A DNA stretch of 64,000 nucleotides from Clostridiales bacterium Firm_14 (GCA_001604135.1 LVAT01000010.1:62001-126000); one strand, 5' to 3'. Numbered from the stretch's first letter, positions 51,174-60,772 are shown. Numbers and translations are program-made. The notes: generated by a model not told the origin, from the sequence alone.

Positions 51174-53195
51174 TTATCTTTGTGCAAAAATAAGATACTT
51201 GATCGAATAATAGAGCTTAGGGTTTGTCGATACCAAGGCCCACTGTTTGGAATCTGCAAGCATGATCATCAGATTGGCAAATACTGTTATGCCCGTTAAT
51301 ACTATCAGCGCAATAAGCGCGAACTTAAACGCATTCTTATAAGATGAGTCTTCTGCCTTCCTGATAAGCACGGTCAGGATAAGCACGGCAGTAAGTACAA
51401 TGAACATTCCGAAATCCATCTGATATCTTAATGTGATGCCCGTCATTTCGATGTCCATGAAGAGCAGAATAGCTGCGAAAACAAGCGATACGACGCAAGT
51501 CCAATACATCTTCATCTCGCTTAACTGCTTTCTGAATTTCCTTATGAATACAACACAGAGGCATACCGGGCACAGCGCAAAATATCCGCCGTAGACCGGA
51601 TCAAAGAACATATAGCCCATATAGTCTGTGGAGCGGTTCTGATAATCGTAAATGCTCTCGACATAAGGGAATCTTCCGCTTATCTTCATAGGCTGGAACA
51701 GGTATTCGAATATGCCGAGCCACAATCTCCTGATGCCGGGATGCCTGTTCTTAAGATCCATTTCAGAGAGGTTATACGTGTTGCCGAAATCAAAGAAACT
51801 TCCGAAGCGGATCTTGTTGTAATACAGTAACGCTGCACCGATGACAAGGAGCGGGACCACAATGCACATAGTATTGACAATGCCCTTTTTGGAGAAGAAT
51901 AATCTCTCCCTGATCTCTGAATAGAACAGCGGGAATGCAAGTAACGCATAGAGTCCGAACACAGGTCTCGAGCCTATTGCAAGTCCCATCGCCATAGCGC
52001 CGATAAGAAGCCTCGACTTCGACAGCGGCATTTTATTATCTTCAAAGTGTTTATCGGATGCTGTTATCCAGAAATAAAGAGCGATCGCGGTAAACATTAT
52101 TGCCGATATGAACGCGACGGAATAAACGTGCGGCGTCTGCGCACAATAGAATGCTTCGGTACCGAATAAAAATACCAGTACCAGGAGGAAATAAATGCCG
52201 AGAGAAACCTTCGGACAGCATCTATTAAGGAGCCTGTAGACCAGCATGAACGAGAACAGTATAAACACGACGCCCATCAGGAGCACCGGTACTGAATTAT
52301 TAAGATGAAGTCCGGTCAATGCAACAAAAGGAACATAAAAAATAAGTGTCGGAACGATGCCATAATAGCTGTAATACTTCCCGTCGAAGAATGCGAAATC
52401 AAGCTTAAAGGATTCTCCTGTCTGTCTTGCCAATTCAAGCCTCGCGTTGTAATCGTAGGGGTTTGCCATCTCTGACAGATACTTTGGCGGAGTAAAATCG
52501 AGCCACACATGACCTTTCAAAAATGATTCAGACTGATATGTGTAGATCGCTTCCACATGTCCTGCTCTGTAGAAGTTTGTGGTGTCGTAATTAAAAGCAT
52601 ATACGATTAACATCCACAAACAAACAATAGCTGAAAGCGCGAGCAGGATATAGATGTTATTCCTGTCCCTGCCAAACAGCGGAATCTGATAGACCTTGGA
52701 TCCCGGCCAGAACAGCAAGATCAATGCGGCAATGACAGCAATAAAGACAGCCCTGAAAACATGAATGCAAAAAGGCCTCGTCTCATTGAGTTTGACGTCA
52801 ATACCCGATGCATCAGGCACTTCGTTCACGTCAAATGCTATCGTGATCTCCCTTACGTTTCCGTCAGGATAGATCCTTATGTAATTGCTCTCTGCAATTG
52901 AGGGAACAACTTCAGTTACGGAAAGTTCCAGATCTGTATTTGCCTCATCTGAGAGCAGGAGCTTTACGTGAACGGGCGAAGTTCCCGTGATGCTGCCGGA
53001 ACTGTCGATACGGATGTTTTTTACAGGCGCATTTATGTCGCTTATTACGATCGCGCCTGCGTCTCTTGTAACTTTATAGTCAGTGACTTTCCTGAAAAAC
53101 AGAGATTCCCAAAATCTGAAATTGAAGAAGAATACCTCGGCAATAAGCGGGATAATCAGAATCAGCAATATAGTTCTGAGAGTCTTCTTGTTCAT
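51174..53195 (-). CDS. GT-C-type integral membrane glycosyltransferase-like protein, 673 aa
   Basis: An N-terminal helix (about residues 9-25) precedes a beta-rich extracytoplasmic region to about 140, after which about ten membrane helices follow. The loop after the third helix (DYNARLELARQTGESFKLDF, preceded by WLDFTPPKYLSEMANPYDYN) resembles the first acidic loop of dolichol-phosphate-mannose-type GT-C enzymes, although the D-E/D-x motif itself is not clear. Proteins with this shape often transfer sugars from polyprenyl phosphate to surface polymers. It forms an operon with the lipoprotein gene 11 nt upstream. Activity is inferred from fold only. Confidence 0.65.
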   Translation of the reverse strand: MNKKTLRTILLILIIPLIAEVFFFNFRFWESLFFRKVTDYKVTRDAGAIVISDINAPVKNIRIDSSGSITGTSPVHVKLLLSDEANTDLELSVTEVVPSIAESNYIRIYPDGNVREITIAFDVNEVPDASGIDVKLNETRPFCIHVFRAVFIAVIAALILLFWPGSKVYQIPLFGRDRNNIYILLALSAIVCLWMLIVYAFNYDTTNFYRAGHVEAIYTYQSESFLKGHVWLDFTPPKYLSEMANPYDYNARLELARQTGESFKLDFAFFDGKYYSYYGIVPTLIFYVPFVALTGLHLNNSVPVLLMGVVFILFSFMLVYRLLNRCCPKVSLGIYFLLVLVFLFGTEAFYCAQTPHVYSVAFISAIMFTAIALYFWITASDKHFEDNKMPLSKSRLLIGAMAMGLAIGSRPVFGLYALLAFPLFYSEIRERLFFSKKGIVNTMCIVVPLLVIGAALLYYNKIRFGSFFDFGNTYNLSEMDLKNRHPGIRRLWLGIFEYLFQPMKISGRFPYVESIYDYQNRSTDYMGYMFFDPVYGGYFALCPVCLCVVFIRKFRKQLSEMKMYWTCVVSLVFAAILLFMDIEMTGITLRYQMDFGMFIVLTAVLILTVLIRKAEDSSYKNAFKFALIALIVLTGITVFANLMIMLADSKQWALVSTNPKLYYSIKYLIFAQR

Positions 53196-53206
53196 GCCGC
53201 AAAACC

Positions 53207-53833
53207 TTATTGTATAAGCGTCTCAGGCGATTTGATATCCATCTCGCGGCAGAAGCGGTCGACAAGCGTGCAGTCGTTTTTCTTATATCCGGTACCGCTT
53301 AATACGACTACGCACTTTCCTTTCAGATACTCTCCATACAGCGTAGTGGCCTGATCGTTGTGGCCGGAAATCATAAAGTACTCGTATTTTTCTTTTCCTT
53401 CTTCACGATCCAGTATTTTGAATCCTTCTTCTGTTTTATGGTAAAACTCTTCTGCCTTCCTGCTGCTATTGAAGGTAAACACAAATGCATACTCACTTAT
53501 CGCTTTTCCTTCACCGTTAATCACATTCGAGTACATGACTGCGGCAGCCTTAACGCTGGCCTTGGGATAAGTGTTGGATTTGTTATATATCTCATCGTAG
53601 ATCTGCTGGGCTTCAGCAGGTTTATCCGTGACGCAGTAGACCAGTTCGTTATAGTCCTGCTTGCCGTATATGTCTTTTGCGATCCTGCCGATATCGCCGG
53701 TTTCTTCAAGACCGCATTCTTCGGCAACATCTCTTATGTTTTCAAAACTGACTCTTTTCGATGAGCAGGCAGATACGCCCAGCAAAAGAACAAGGGCCAT
53801 AATCCCTGCAGCTGTCTTCTTAAGCAAATTCAT
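53207..53833 (-). CDS. Lipoprotein of unknown function, 208 aa
   Basis: The start at 53833 (MNLLKKTAAGIMALVLLLGV) has GGAGGG 8 nt upstream; GTG at 53842 overlaps that site. The lipobox is V-S-A-C (Cys about 23). The mature part looks like a compact alpha/beta domain, including a Tyr-rich EQ of AQQIYDEIYNKSNTYPKASV, and ends in a short helix with DIKSPETLIQ. It is followed 11 nt downstream by the GT-C-like gene, so the two are probably coexpressed and may act on the cell surface together. Confidence 0.75.
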   Translation of the reverse strand: MNLLKKTAAGIMALVLLLGVSACSSKRVSFENIRDVAEECGLEETGDIGRIAKDIYGKQDYNELVYCVTDKPAEAQQIYDEIYNKSNTYPKASVKAAAVMYSNVINGEGKAISEYAFVFTFNSSRKAEEFYHKTEEGFKILDREEGKEKYEYFMISGHNDQATTLYGEYLKGKCVVVLSGTGYKKNDCTLVDRFCREMDIKSPETLIQ

Positions 53834-53873
53834 CAGGATCACCCTCCGTTAATGAATGCGGTGCCGTTCCTAT

Positions 53874-54104
53874 TTAACTGTTGTATTCGCAACCGGATTT
53901 TGTGGGACCGTCCATCCCCGACTCGTAGTGAGCCCTGAATTCCATATTGATCTCGCGGATCTCTTTCTTGCCGTCGATGTAATCCTGATACATCTCGACA
54001 AGGCCGGACATGCATCCGTCGCAAGAGCCGCTGATGTTCCCGATGGATTCAGCGACGATCTTCTCACGTTCTTCTCTGGTTGTGTCTTTGATTAGAATAC
54101 TCAT
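53874..54104 (-). CDS. Small CxxC protein (often annotated PurH-like), 76 aa
   Basis: MSILIKDTTREEREKIVAES is followed by IGNISGSCDGCMSGLVEMYQ and ends with another Cys (KSGCEYNS). The C-D-G-C pair may bind a metal or form a disulfide. I recall similar ~75-residue Clostridia proteins carrying the name purine biosynthesis protein PurH, which is probably a misannotation; real PurH is over 500 residues. The start is at ATG 54104, 6 nt after TATAAT (54111-54116, minus), and no ribosome-binding site is present. The frame extends upstream to 54119 without better signals. Confidence 0.75.
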   Translation of the reverse strand: MSILIKDTTREEREKIVAESIGNISGSCDGCMSGLVEMYQDYIDGKKEIREINMEFRAHYESGMDGPTKSGCEYNS

Positions 54105-54116
54105 AAGGTGATTATA
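54105..54116 (-). promoter_or_regulatory. Candidate leaderless start: TATAAT 6 nt before ATG 54104
   Basis: On the minus strand TATAAT, CACCTT, ATG. The same layout occurs at 42555 (GACCTT) and 45860 (GATTTT). No ribosome-binding site is seen. Confidence 0.5.
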
Positions 54117-54127
54117 CATTAAGTTTA

Positions 54128-54907
54128 TTATGTTTGCTGACCATAACGCCTGAAATTTCCGGGTGTCATGCCCGTCATTTTCGAAAACTGCCTGATGAAA
54201 TGTTCGGTACTCTTATACCCGCACATCTCCGCAACTTCCGAGATCGATCTCGTCGTGTATTTGAGCCTGTCCTTCGCGAGCCTTATGCGCGCATTAATAA
54301 CATCATCAATAGGACTGATCCCGAACGTCTCCTTATACAAAGTCTGAAACCTCGTGCGCCCCAGGTTGATGCGCCTGGTCATGGAATCGACGTTCCAGTC
54401 AAATTCCGGATGGAGCATCATCTCACGCCTTAGTGCCGTCAGCTCGTGATGGTAAGGACTGCTCAATAAGTCAATGCTGTCATCTGACAGTTTCGCGAAA
54501 AGGATCTTAAACAAAGCGAGCATCTCCGGATCGTCCGTGTCCTTTTTCGCATTGCTCTCCCATGCTATGAGCTTGAAAAGATTATGCACAAAGTCCGGGT
54601 CAGCCGGCGAGAAAGGCACGTTTGTAATGGGAAAACTCTCAATGAATTCCTCGTCTGTATCAAATCTTATCCAGTCGTTCTTATAGGGTTCTCCCGGCAG
54701 CGAACTATAGTACTTACGGTGGCCCGGAGTAAATAAAATAACGGACTTCGCGGGATAGTACCTGAGTTCGTCTTCGACCCAGAACAACGCCGGCGTGTGC
54801 GTATAGAGCATCTGGTAACTCTCAAATCCGACCCTGCCCCTGTCCGTATCGTAGACCAGGCCGTCCTCATGAAGATAACTGAATCCCGAATAAAGAACAT
54901 TGATCAT
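54128..54907 (-). CDS. AraC-family transcriptional regulator, 259 aa
   Basis: The C-terminal ~100 residues form the double helix-turn-helix of AraC/XylS proteins (FQTLYKETFGISPIDDVINA, then RSISEVAEMCGYKSTEHFIR and QFSKMTGMTPGNFRRYGQQT). The N-terminal half is a cupin-like sensing domain (YPAKSVILFTPGHRKYYSSL) of the kind that binds sugars or aromatic ligands. The gene diverges from the MATE exporter at 55099 across a 191-nt gap, so it is the probable regulator of that exporter (inference). Confidence 0.92.
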   Translation of the reverse strand: MINVLYSGFSYLHEDGLVYDTDRGRVGFESYQMLYTHTPALFWVEDELRYYPAKSVILFTPGHRKYYSSLPGEPYKNDWIRFDTDEEFIESFPITNVPFSPADPDFVHNLFKLIAWESNAKKDTDDPEMLALFKILFAKLSDDSIDLLSSPYHHELTALRREMMLHPEFDWNVDSMTRRINLGRTRFQTLYKETFGISPIDDVINARIRLAKDRLKYTTRSISEVAEMCGYKSTEHFIRQFSKMTGMTPGNFRRYGQQT

Positions 54908-55098
54908 TTAATCAAAAGCCCTCCCCAAAAAGACTGCACAAAAATACAACATTTTTATACGATTTTCTACTATTAAACGGGCTTTGTAAAGCCTCGAGTG
55001 AACAATACATCAATTTAACTGTACTAAAGTTCATTGTTGACCCCATACCAAAATGCTAAAGTATGCCGACTTAAAAGAAAGGAACCGGTAAAGCGGAA
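54908..55098. promoter_or_regulatory. Divergent promoter region between AraC gene and MATE exporter
   Basis: Visible elements are a short perfect hairpin GGCTTTGTAAAGCC (54979-54992 approximately), an AACAAT/ATTGTT pair spaced by about 26 nt around 55004-55041, and TTGACC at about 55035-55040 as a -35 for the plus strand. These are plausible regulator sites but each is weak on its own. Confidence 0.4.
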
Positions 55099-56514
55099 AT
55101 GAGCACACTTATACGTGACATGACAAAGGGAAACACAGTAAAGCTCCTTCTGGAGTTCTCCTTACCCATGCTCGTCGGAAACATCTTCCAGCAGCTTTAT
55201 AATCTTGCCGACTCCGCAATAGTAGGACGTGTTGTTGGACCTGATGCACTGGCAGCAGTAGGCTCTACCGGCTCCCTTTCTTTTTTATTCTTCTCATTCT
55301 GCATCGGCGTAGCCAATGGCGGCGGTATCACCGCATCCAAATACTTCGGTGCCAAGGATGACCAGAGAGTCAAGAAGGTAATCGTCAACAGCGCCTACAT
55401 GATGCTCGTCGCATCAGTCTTCATGGCCGTCTTGGGCTATGCTATGTCAGCATGGATCTTAAGAATCCTCGACACACCTTCTGACATCATCGCATTATCA
55501 ACGCAGTACTTAAGGATCATGTGCATCGGCATTCCCCTGATCGGAATGTATAACTACGGCTCAGCAATGCTACGCGCATTGGGCGATTCGATCACTCCGC
55601 TCGTATTCCTTCTCGTATCCTGCTTCCTTAATATCGGCCTGGATCTCCTCTTCGTAAACGTCTTCGGATGGGGCGTATTCGGCGCAGCAGTCGCAACCTT
55701 GATCGCACAGTTCGTATCCGGCATCGGCTGCCTCCTGTTCGCTTATCTTAAGAATGATTATTTCAAGATCAATAAAGCTCTCCTCCGCCCCGATGCAAAG
55801 ATCATAAAGGAGTGCGCGAGAATGGGCTCCATGCTCGCTCTTCAGATGTCTCTCATCGCAGTATCCTGCATCGCTCTGCAGCGTTACGTAAACGGCTTCG
55901 GCTCCATGACAGTTGCAGCATTTACCGCAGTAGGAAGGATCGAGCAGATCGTCCAGCAGCCCTACGGTTCCCTTAGCATGGCACTGTCCACACATGCCGG
56001 CCAGAACTTGGGAGCTAAGAATTACAAGCGCATCAAGGAAGGCTTTACAAAGGGCATGCTCATCATGACAGTATTCTCCCTTATCGTCCTTCCTCTTGCT
56101 CAGGTTGGCGGCGAGACCGTAATGAGACTCTTCGTAGAAGACCCTGAGATCATTCACATGGGCGCTACGGCTCTCCGCATCACAAGCGCCTTCTACTTTG
56201 CACTCGGCACGATCTACGTCTGCCGCGGCGTGCTGAACGGCATCGGCGACGCAGGCTTCTCTTTGAGCAACGGCGTAGTCGAAGTCATCGGCAGAATAGG
56301 CTTCCCGCTCCTCCTCGGTCTGTTCCCCGCCCTTGGCGTCTGGGGCATCTGGCTCGCAGCCGGACTTACCTGGTTCATCAGCGGTTTCTTCGCTCTCGTA
56401 AGATACATCTCGAAGGTCAGAAGCGCGGCCTTCATCACAGCAGCTTCCCCTGTCAAATCACACCCCATCCACAGCGGTGCGCAAGTCACCGCCCTTCACA
56501 GAAAAGCTTCATAA
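55099..56514 (+). CDS. MATE-family efflux transporter (third copy), 471 aa
   Basis: Twelve helices are present with the family start ITLLLEFSLPMLVGNIFQQL-like (here VKLLLEFSLPMLVGNIFQQL) and N-L-A-D-S-A-I-V-G-R. The N-terminal half contains the MepA/NorM-like polar residues in the first and sixth helices. It stands opposite an AraC regulator gene. AAAGGAA lies about 16 nt before the ATG with a second weak AGCGGAA 4 nt before. An intrinsic terminator follows at 56543. It is closest in style to DinF/MepA rather than the other two copies, but this is a reading by eye. Confidence 0.92.
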   Translation: MSTLIRDMTKGNTVKLLLEFSLPMLVGNIFQQLYNLADSAIVGRVVGPDALAAVGSTGSLSFLFFSFCIGVANGGGITASKYFGAKDDQRVKKVIVNSAYMMLVASVFMAVLGYAMSAWILRILDTPSDIIALSTQYLRIMCIGIPLIGMYNYGSAMLRALGDSITPLVFLLVSCFLNIGLDLLFVNVFGWGVFGAAVATLIAQFVSGIGCLLFAYLKNDYFKINKALLRPDAKIIKECARMGSMLALQMSLIAVSCIALQRYVNGFGSMTVAAFTAVGRIEQIVQQPYGSLSMALSTHAGQNLGAKNYKRIKEGFTKGMLIMTVFSLIVLPLAQVGGETVMRLFVEDPEIIHMGATALRITSAFYFALGTIYVCRGVLNGIGDAGFSLSNGVVEVIGRIGFPLLLGLFPALGVWGIWLAAGLTWFISGFFALVRYISKVRSAAFITAASPVKSHPIHSGAQVTALHRKAS

Positions 56515-56542
56515 CTGTATTCCAATCACATACACACCAATT

Positions 56543-56584
56543 AAAGGCACCTGTCATTTCCTTTGTCCCGGCAGGTGCTTTTAA
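56543..56584 (+). terminator. Intrinsic terminator of the MATE gene
   Basis: AAAGGCACCTG and CAGGTGCTTTT pair with one bulged G and a loop of about 18 nt, followed by T-rich sequence. It lies 29 nt after the stop. Confidence 0.85.
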
Positions 56585-56629
56585 TTTATTTGTCCCACGC
56601 CGCCTTCAAGTGCACCGGGCAACTAGTAA

Positions 56630-56742
56630 AATTCCAGAAATAGTTCCGACTATATCGGACTAATATCCGGTTTTTTATGGGAGATAAACTAAAATTCCAG
56701 AAATAGTTCCGATACAGTCGGACTTTTTTCCGGATTTTTTAA
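56630..56742. repeat. Tandem 63-nt repeat (two copies) with AGTTCCGA/TCGGACT hairpins
   Basis: AAAATTCCAGAAATAGTTCC begins copies at 56630 and 56693. Each copy continues with CGA, a short variable loop, TCGGACT and a CCGG-T6 segment. The stem AGTTCCGA/TCGGACT differs from those of arrays A to D. It lies between the convergent MATE and pheT genes, with intrinsic terminators on both sides. Confidence 0.75.
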
Positions 56743-56784
56743 CAAGCGGTACCGGTGACACCGTTCATGTGCCCGGCATTCGGC

Positions 56785-56820
56785 AAAAAAGCGGTGCCTT
56801 CGCTGATGAAGACACCGCTT
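56785..56820 (-). terminator. Intrinsic terminator of pheST
   Basis: On the minus strand AAGCGGTG-T-CTTC and GAAG-G-CACCGCTT pair around a 6-nt loop, followed by T6. It stands 28 nt after the pheT stop. Confidence 0.9.
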
Positions 56821-56847
56821 GTAGTGATTTAGATTGTAAGCAGTAAT

Positions 56848-59265
56848 TTATGCTCTTAAAGTGATTCCGTACTTCTCTTCGAGGTTCTTAAGGATCGTGG
56901 ATACGAAGCCGTCGATTACTTCAGGCTTGAACTCTTCGTCCTTAGGCGTGAAGACTACGCTGAATGCGAGGCTCTTCTTGTTCTCACCAAGCTGTGCGCC
57001 TTCGTAGATGTCGAAGAGCTCGATCTTTGTGATGTAATCACAGGATGCTTCGATCTCCTTTTCGACGGTGCTGCATGTGACAGACTTGTCCATGACGAAG
57101 CAGAAGTCGCGCTTCTCTTCGAGGTACTTCGGAAGAGGTATGAACTTTCTGTCCTTGCCGTAGTACTTGGTGAGGGCGCGGAGGTCGATCTCTGCTACGT
57201 ATGCGGGAACTCTCATGTCGAGCTCGTCGCAGATCTCATAGAGGACCTGGCCTAAGTAGCCTACTTCAACGCCGTCGCAGATGACCTTTGCGGTTCTGCC
57301 CGGGTGGAGGAATGTTTTCGAAGACTTCTCGTAATCGAACTTGATATCAAGTGCGGATGCGATGACGTCAACGAGGCCCTTCAACGTGTAGAAATCCTCA
57401 CCATCGCCGAATACGCCGATCGAGATCGTCTCGCGCTCGTCGGGATATTCTGTGAGAGGCAGGCTCTTGGGCAAGAACTTGTTGCCCATCTCGTAGATGC
57501 GGCCGGTCAGAATGCCGTTCTTCTGATTGCGGGCGATCGCCTTGATCATCTGGGGAGCAAGAGTCGTACGCATCAGTGAGAGATCGAAGTTGATCGGATT
57601 CATGAGCTTGATCGCGAAGCGCTCGGGAGCGTCCTCTGGCAGACGAAGAAGATCGAAATCCGAAGGTGAGAAGAATGAATAATGTACGCCTTCGGAAGCG
57701 CCTGCTGCGCAGAGTGCGTTCTTGATCTTAAGCTCCGAACGCTGCTTCAGATTGTATCCGCCTGATGTGACCTTTGCAGTAGGAATGAATGTAGGCGTGA
57801 TGTGATCATAGCCGTACATACGGATGACTTCTTCAGCTACATCCTGATAGGATTCCATATCGACACGGTAGCCGGGGATATAGATCGTAAGCTCATCGCC
57901 GTTAAGCTCAGGAGCGAAGTTAAGACCTGTAAGAATGCGGACGATGTCCTCATCAGGAACAGTGATTCCGAGAACGCCGTTTACGCGTGCAACGCTTACC
58001 GTGAGCTTGCGGGGCTCAATGGAGTTTCCTGTATTAACGTCGAATGCTGTCTTAGATACCTTGCCGCAGCCGAGCTCTTCGATGAGGTGCAGCGCACGCT
58101 TCATTGCCATGACCGTTGTGTACTCGTCAACGCCCTTGGAAAATCTCATTGAAGAATCGGATACCTGGCCCAAAGCCTTGGAGCTCTTACGGATGTTGTC
58201 GTGAGCGAACTTGGCAGCTTCGAACATGACAGCGTTAGTGGAATCCAGGATCTCAGAATTGAGACCGCCCATGATGCCTGCAAGTGCAACGGGCTTAACG
58301 CCGTCGCAGATGACGAGGTTATCTGATGTAAGGGAGAATTCCTTCTCGTCCAGAGTAACGATCTTCTCGCCGTTCTCAGCGCGGCGTACGTGGATCTCTC
58401 CGCCTTCGAGATAAGAATAGTCGAATGCGTGCATCGGCTGGCCGAGTTCATAGAGAACGTAGTTTGTGATATCAACTACGTTGGAGATAGCAGAGCAGCC
58501 GACAAGAGCCAGACGTCTCTTCATCCAGAGAGGTGACTCGCCGATGGTAACGTCGGATACGTAGTGGCCGATGTATCTGGGGCAGAGATCAGGAGCGGAT
58601 ACGCGGATGTTGAAGTCGATTGCAACATCGCTCTCTGTGTAATCAAGCGCGGGCTCCTTGATTTCCTTGCCGAGTACTGCAGCAACCTCACGGGCGATGC
58701 CGAAGATCGACTGGCAGTCAGGTCTGTTTGCCGTGATGGAAACGTCGAAAATATAATCGTCCAAGCCAAGGATAGGCTTAACGTCTGCGCCCGGAACAGC
58801 GTCATCAGGAAGAACGAGAAGTCCGTTGTATCCTGCGCCGGGGAACATGTCCTCAGTAACGCCGATCTCAACGCCGGAGCAGAGCATGCCGTATGAATCG
58901 TAGCCGCGGAGCTTGCCCTGGCCGATCGTCATGACGCCTTCAACGGTTACATGGTCTTTAGCAGTAGCGTAAACCTGTGCGCCGATCAAGGCCAGAGGAT
59001 ACTTGCCGCCTGCTGCTACGTTATCAGCGCCGCAGCAGATCTGGAGCAAGCCGTGTTCACCTGCATCAACTGTGCAAAGGTGAAGGTGTGTGCCCTCGAT
59101 CGGTTCGCATGTCTTTACTTCGCCGACAACGACATTGGAGATGTCCTTGCCTACTTCATATTTTTCCTCTACTTCGAAGCCGCAGCTGAAGAGCTTTTCT
59201 TCAAGCACGTCCGGAGTAACGTCAATATCTACATAATCTTTAAGCCAGCTTAATGGTACTAACAT
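56848..59265 (-). CDS. pheT: Phenylalanyl-tRNA synthetase beta subunit, 805 aa
   Basis: The full-length beta subunit is present. The N-terminal tRNA-binding (EMAP/OB) domain is at about residues 40-150 (VVVGEVKTCEPIEGTHLHLC), B3/B4 domains follow with PRYIGHYVSDVTIGESPLWM, B5 at about 400-475, and the C-terminal FDX-ACB anticodon-binding domain at about 710-805 (DKSVTCSTVEKEIEASCDYI). Length matches the usual 790-810. It pairs with PheS to form the (alpha-beta)2 enzyme attaching Phe to tRNA-Phe. It starts 22 nt after pheS and is followed by a strong terminator; a T-box controls the operon. Confidence 0.97.
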   Translation of the reverse strand: MLVPLSWLKDYVDIDVTPDVLEEKLFSCGFEVEEKYEVGKDISNVVVGEVKTCEPIEGTHLHLCTVDAGEHGLLQICCGADNVAAGGKYPLALIGAQVYATAKDHVTVEGVMTIGQGKLRGYDSYGMLCSGVEIGVTEDMFPGAGYNGLLVLPDDAVPGADVKPILGLDDYIFDVSITANRPDCQSIFGIAREVAAVLGKEIKEPALDYTESDVAIDFNIRVSAPDLCPRYIGHYVSDVTIGESPLWMKRRLALVGCSAISNVVDITNYVLYELGQPMHAFDYSYLEGGEIHVRRAENGEKIVTLDEKEFSLTSDNLVICDGVKPVALAGIMGGLNSEILDSTNAVMFEAAKFAHDNIRKSSKALGQVSDSSMRFSKGVDEYTTVMAMKRALHLIEELGCGKVSKTAFDVNTGNSIEPRKLTVSVARVNGVLGITVPDEDIVRILTGLNFAPELNGDELTIYIPGYRVDMESYQDVAEEVIRMYGYDHITPTFIPTAKVTSGGYNLKQRSELKIKNALCAAGASEGVHYSFFSPSDFDLLRLPEDAPERFAIKLMNPINFDLSLMRTTLAPQMIKAIARNQKNGILTGRIYEMGNKFLPKSLPLTEYPDERETISIGVFGDGEDFYTLKGLVDVIASALDIKFDYEKSSKTFLHPGRTAKVICDGVEVGYLGQVLYEICDELDMRVPAYVAEIDLRALTKYYGKDRKFIPLPKYLEEKRDFCFVMDKSVTCSTVEKEIEASCDYITKIELFDIYEGAQLGENKKSLAFSVVFTPKDEEFKPEVIDGFVSTILKNLEEKYGITLRA

Positions 59266-59287
59266 AAATCACTTGCCTCCTTTTCGC

Positions 59288-60331
59288 TTAGTCATCGATC
59301 TGTTCAAGTACGCGGAGATCAGACTCGAATAAGAGCTTGATGTTGTTGATGCCATACTTGAGCATGGCAATACGATCGATACCGATACCGAAAGCCAGAC
59401 CGCTGTATTTGTCGCTGTCGATTCCGCAGCCTTCCAAGACTTTCTTGTTGACTACGCCTGCACCGAGAACCTCAATCCAGCCTGTTCCCTTGCAGAGCTT
59501 GCAGCCCTTGCCGCCGCACTGGAAGCAGGATACGTCAACCTCTACGGAAGGCTCCGTGAACGGGAAGTAAGAAGGTCTTAAGCGTGTTCTTGTCTCTTCG
59601 CCGAAGATCTTCTTAACGAATACGTCGAGCATTCCCTGAAGGTCGCAGAGCGTGATGCCCTCGTCAACTACGAGTCCTTCCATCTGTGAGAACATCGGTG
59701 AGTGTGTGGCGTCATCGTCAGATCTGAAAACCTTACCGGGTGAGATGATCTTTATGGGCGGCTGCTGGGATTCCATAACGTGAACCTGACCTGCGGAGGT
59801 CTGTGTTCTGAGAAGGAACTCAGGGCTCAAGTAGAATGTATCCTGCATATCGCGTGAAGGGTGGTCCTTCGGGATATTCAGCGCCGTGAAGTTATAGTGA
59901 TCTGTCTCGATCTCGTTGCCTTCGTAAACGGAGAAACCCATGGAACCGAAGATATCAACGATCTGGTTTCTGACCTGGGTATTCGGATGGAGATAGCCCT
60001 TCTTAAGCTTCTTGGAAGGAAGCGTTACGTCGATTGCCTCTGCCTCGTAACGCGCCTTCTGCTCGGCTGCCTTGAATTCTGCGTCCAAAGCGTCGAACTT
60101 CTCTGTAGCCCAGTTCCTGATCTCGTTGACCATCTTGCCGTATTCGGCCTTCTGCTCCTTCGGGATCTTGCCCATCTCCTTCATGAGGGAACCGATCTTG
60201 CCTTCTTTAGAGTCCATAACGCTCTTTTTGTACTCGAAGATTCCCTTAGAGCTCGTGATTCCTGTCAGATCAGCTTCGATCTGACTCTTGATAGCGGATA
60301 ACTTCTCACTTAATTCACTAAGTTCAGCCAT
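59288..60331 (-). CDS. pheS: Phenylalanyl-tRNA synthetase alpha subunit, 347 aa
   Basis: ATG at 60331 has GGAGG 5 nt upstream; upstream in-frame codons belong to the T-box terminator and are not translated. The class II catalytic core is evident: motif 2 in [20 protein letters not shown] and motif 3 in [20 protein letters not shown]. The zinc-binding-like cluster [16 protein letters not shown] near residues 273-288 is typical of clostridial PheS. The N-terminal coiled coil (about 1-85) contacts tRNA. The length is standard. Expression depends on uncharged tRNA-Phe through the upstream T-box. Confidence 0.97.
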   Translation of the reverse strand: MAELSELSEKLSAIKSQIEADLTGITSSKGIFEYKKSVMDSKEGKIGSLMKEMGKIPKEQKAEYGKMVNEIRNWATEKFDALDAEFKAAEQKARYEAEAIDVTLPSKKLKKGYLHPNTQVRNQIVDIFGSMGFSVYEGNEIETDHYNFTALNIPKDHPSRDMQDTFYLSPEFLLRTQTSAGQVHVMESQQPPIKIISPGKVFRSDDDATHSPMFSQMEGLVVDEGITLCDLQGMLDVFVKKIFGEETRTRLRPSYFPFTEPSVEVDVSCFQCGGKGCKLCKGTGWIEVLGAGVVNKKVLEGCGIDSDKYSGLAFGIGIDRIAMLKYGINNIKLLFESDLRVLEQIDD

Positions 60332-60363
60332 GTTTTCCTCCTCTTTTTCTAATCGCCTATGCA

Positions 60364-60653
60364 TAAAAAAATCCCACGGCAATTATTCATTGCCATGGGA
60401 CGAATTAGCTTATTAAATGCACCTTCGCGGTACCACCCATGTTCGAAAAACCGTAATATCAGTTCTTCGCACTTGATACGCTGCCGTAATGCCGCAGCGA
60501 TCGCATCTGCTTAATCAGTAAGACCGTTTTCGACAGAATGCTCCAGTGTTGAAATTCATCCTTCTACCCTTAGTATCGTGCTCTCAGCCGGTGACACGAC
60601 TCTCTGTTACTGTCTGTAGGAAGACTACTTACGCACTTTCATTGCAGGACTTA
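60364..60653 (-). promoter_or_regulatory. T-box riboswitch (Phe) upstream of pheST
   Basis: The T-box consensus GGGTGGTACCGCG is at 60426-60438 (minus). The terminator hairpin TCCCATGGCAAT/ATTGCCGTGGGA (60372-60400) is followed by T7. Stem I lies around 60500-60640, and a specifier-loop context GAATTTCAAC places a UUC codon at 60551-60553, matching phenylalanine. In this class, uncharged tRNA-Phe pairs with the specifier and the T-box bulge (TGGT) and favours antitermination, so pheST is expressed when Phe is short. Confidence 0.93.
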
Positions 60654-60682
60654 TTTATAATATGGAGTCACAAAAAAGTCAA
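60654..60682 (-). promoter_or_regulatory. Promoter of the pheST operon
   Basis: TTGACT (60677-60682) and TATAAA (60654-60659) on the minus strand are 17 nt apart, an almost consensus sigma-A promoter. The start site falls just before the T-box leader. Confidence 0.85.
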
Positions 60683-60738
60683 GCACGGCAAGGGAAACAT
60701 AATGCATGGGACCCTGTATCTCACTATTCGAAAATAAA

Positions 60739-60772
60739 TTGACCCGGACAGCGTAAAAACTGTACGGGTCAA
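60739..60772. terminator. Inverted repeat, probable terminator of the 60898-62484 gene
   Basis: TTGACCCG and CGGGTCAA pair perfectly with a further ACAG/CTGT stem inside. On the minus strand it is followed by TTTATTTT. The region 60773-60897 holds a second short hairpin (GGATGAG/CTCATCC) and no gene. Confidence 0.6.

Noticed and set aside
53874-54104. Purine biosynthesis enzyme PurH
   Set aside because: Real PurH is more than 500 residues and has two catalytic domains; this protein has 76 residues and shows only a CxxC motif.
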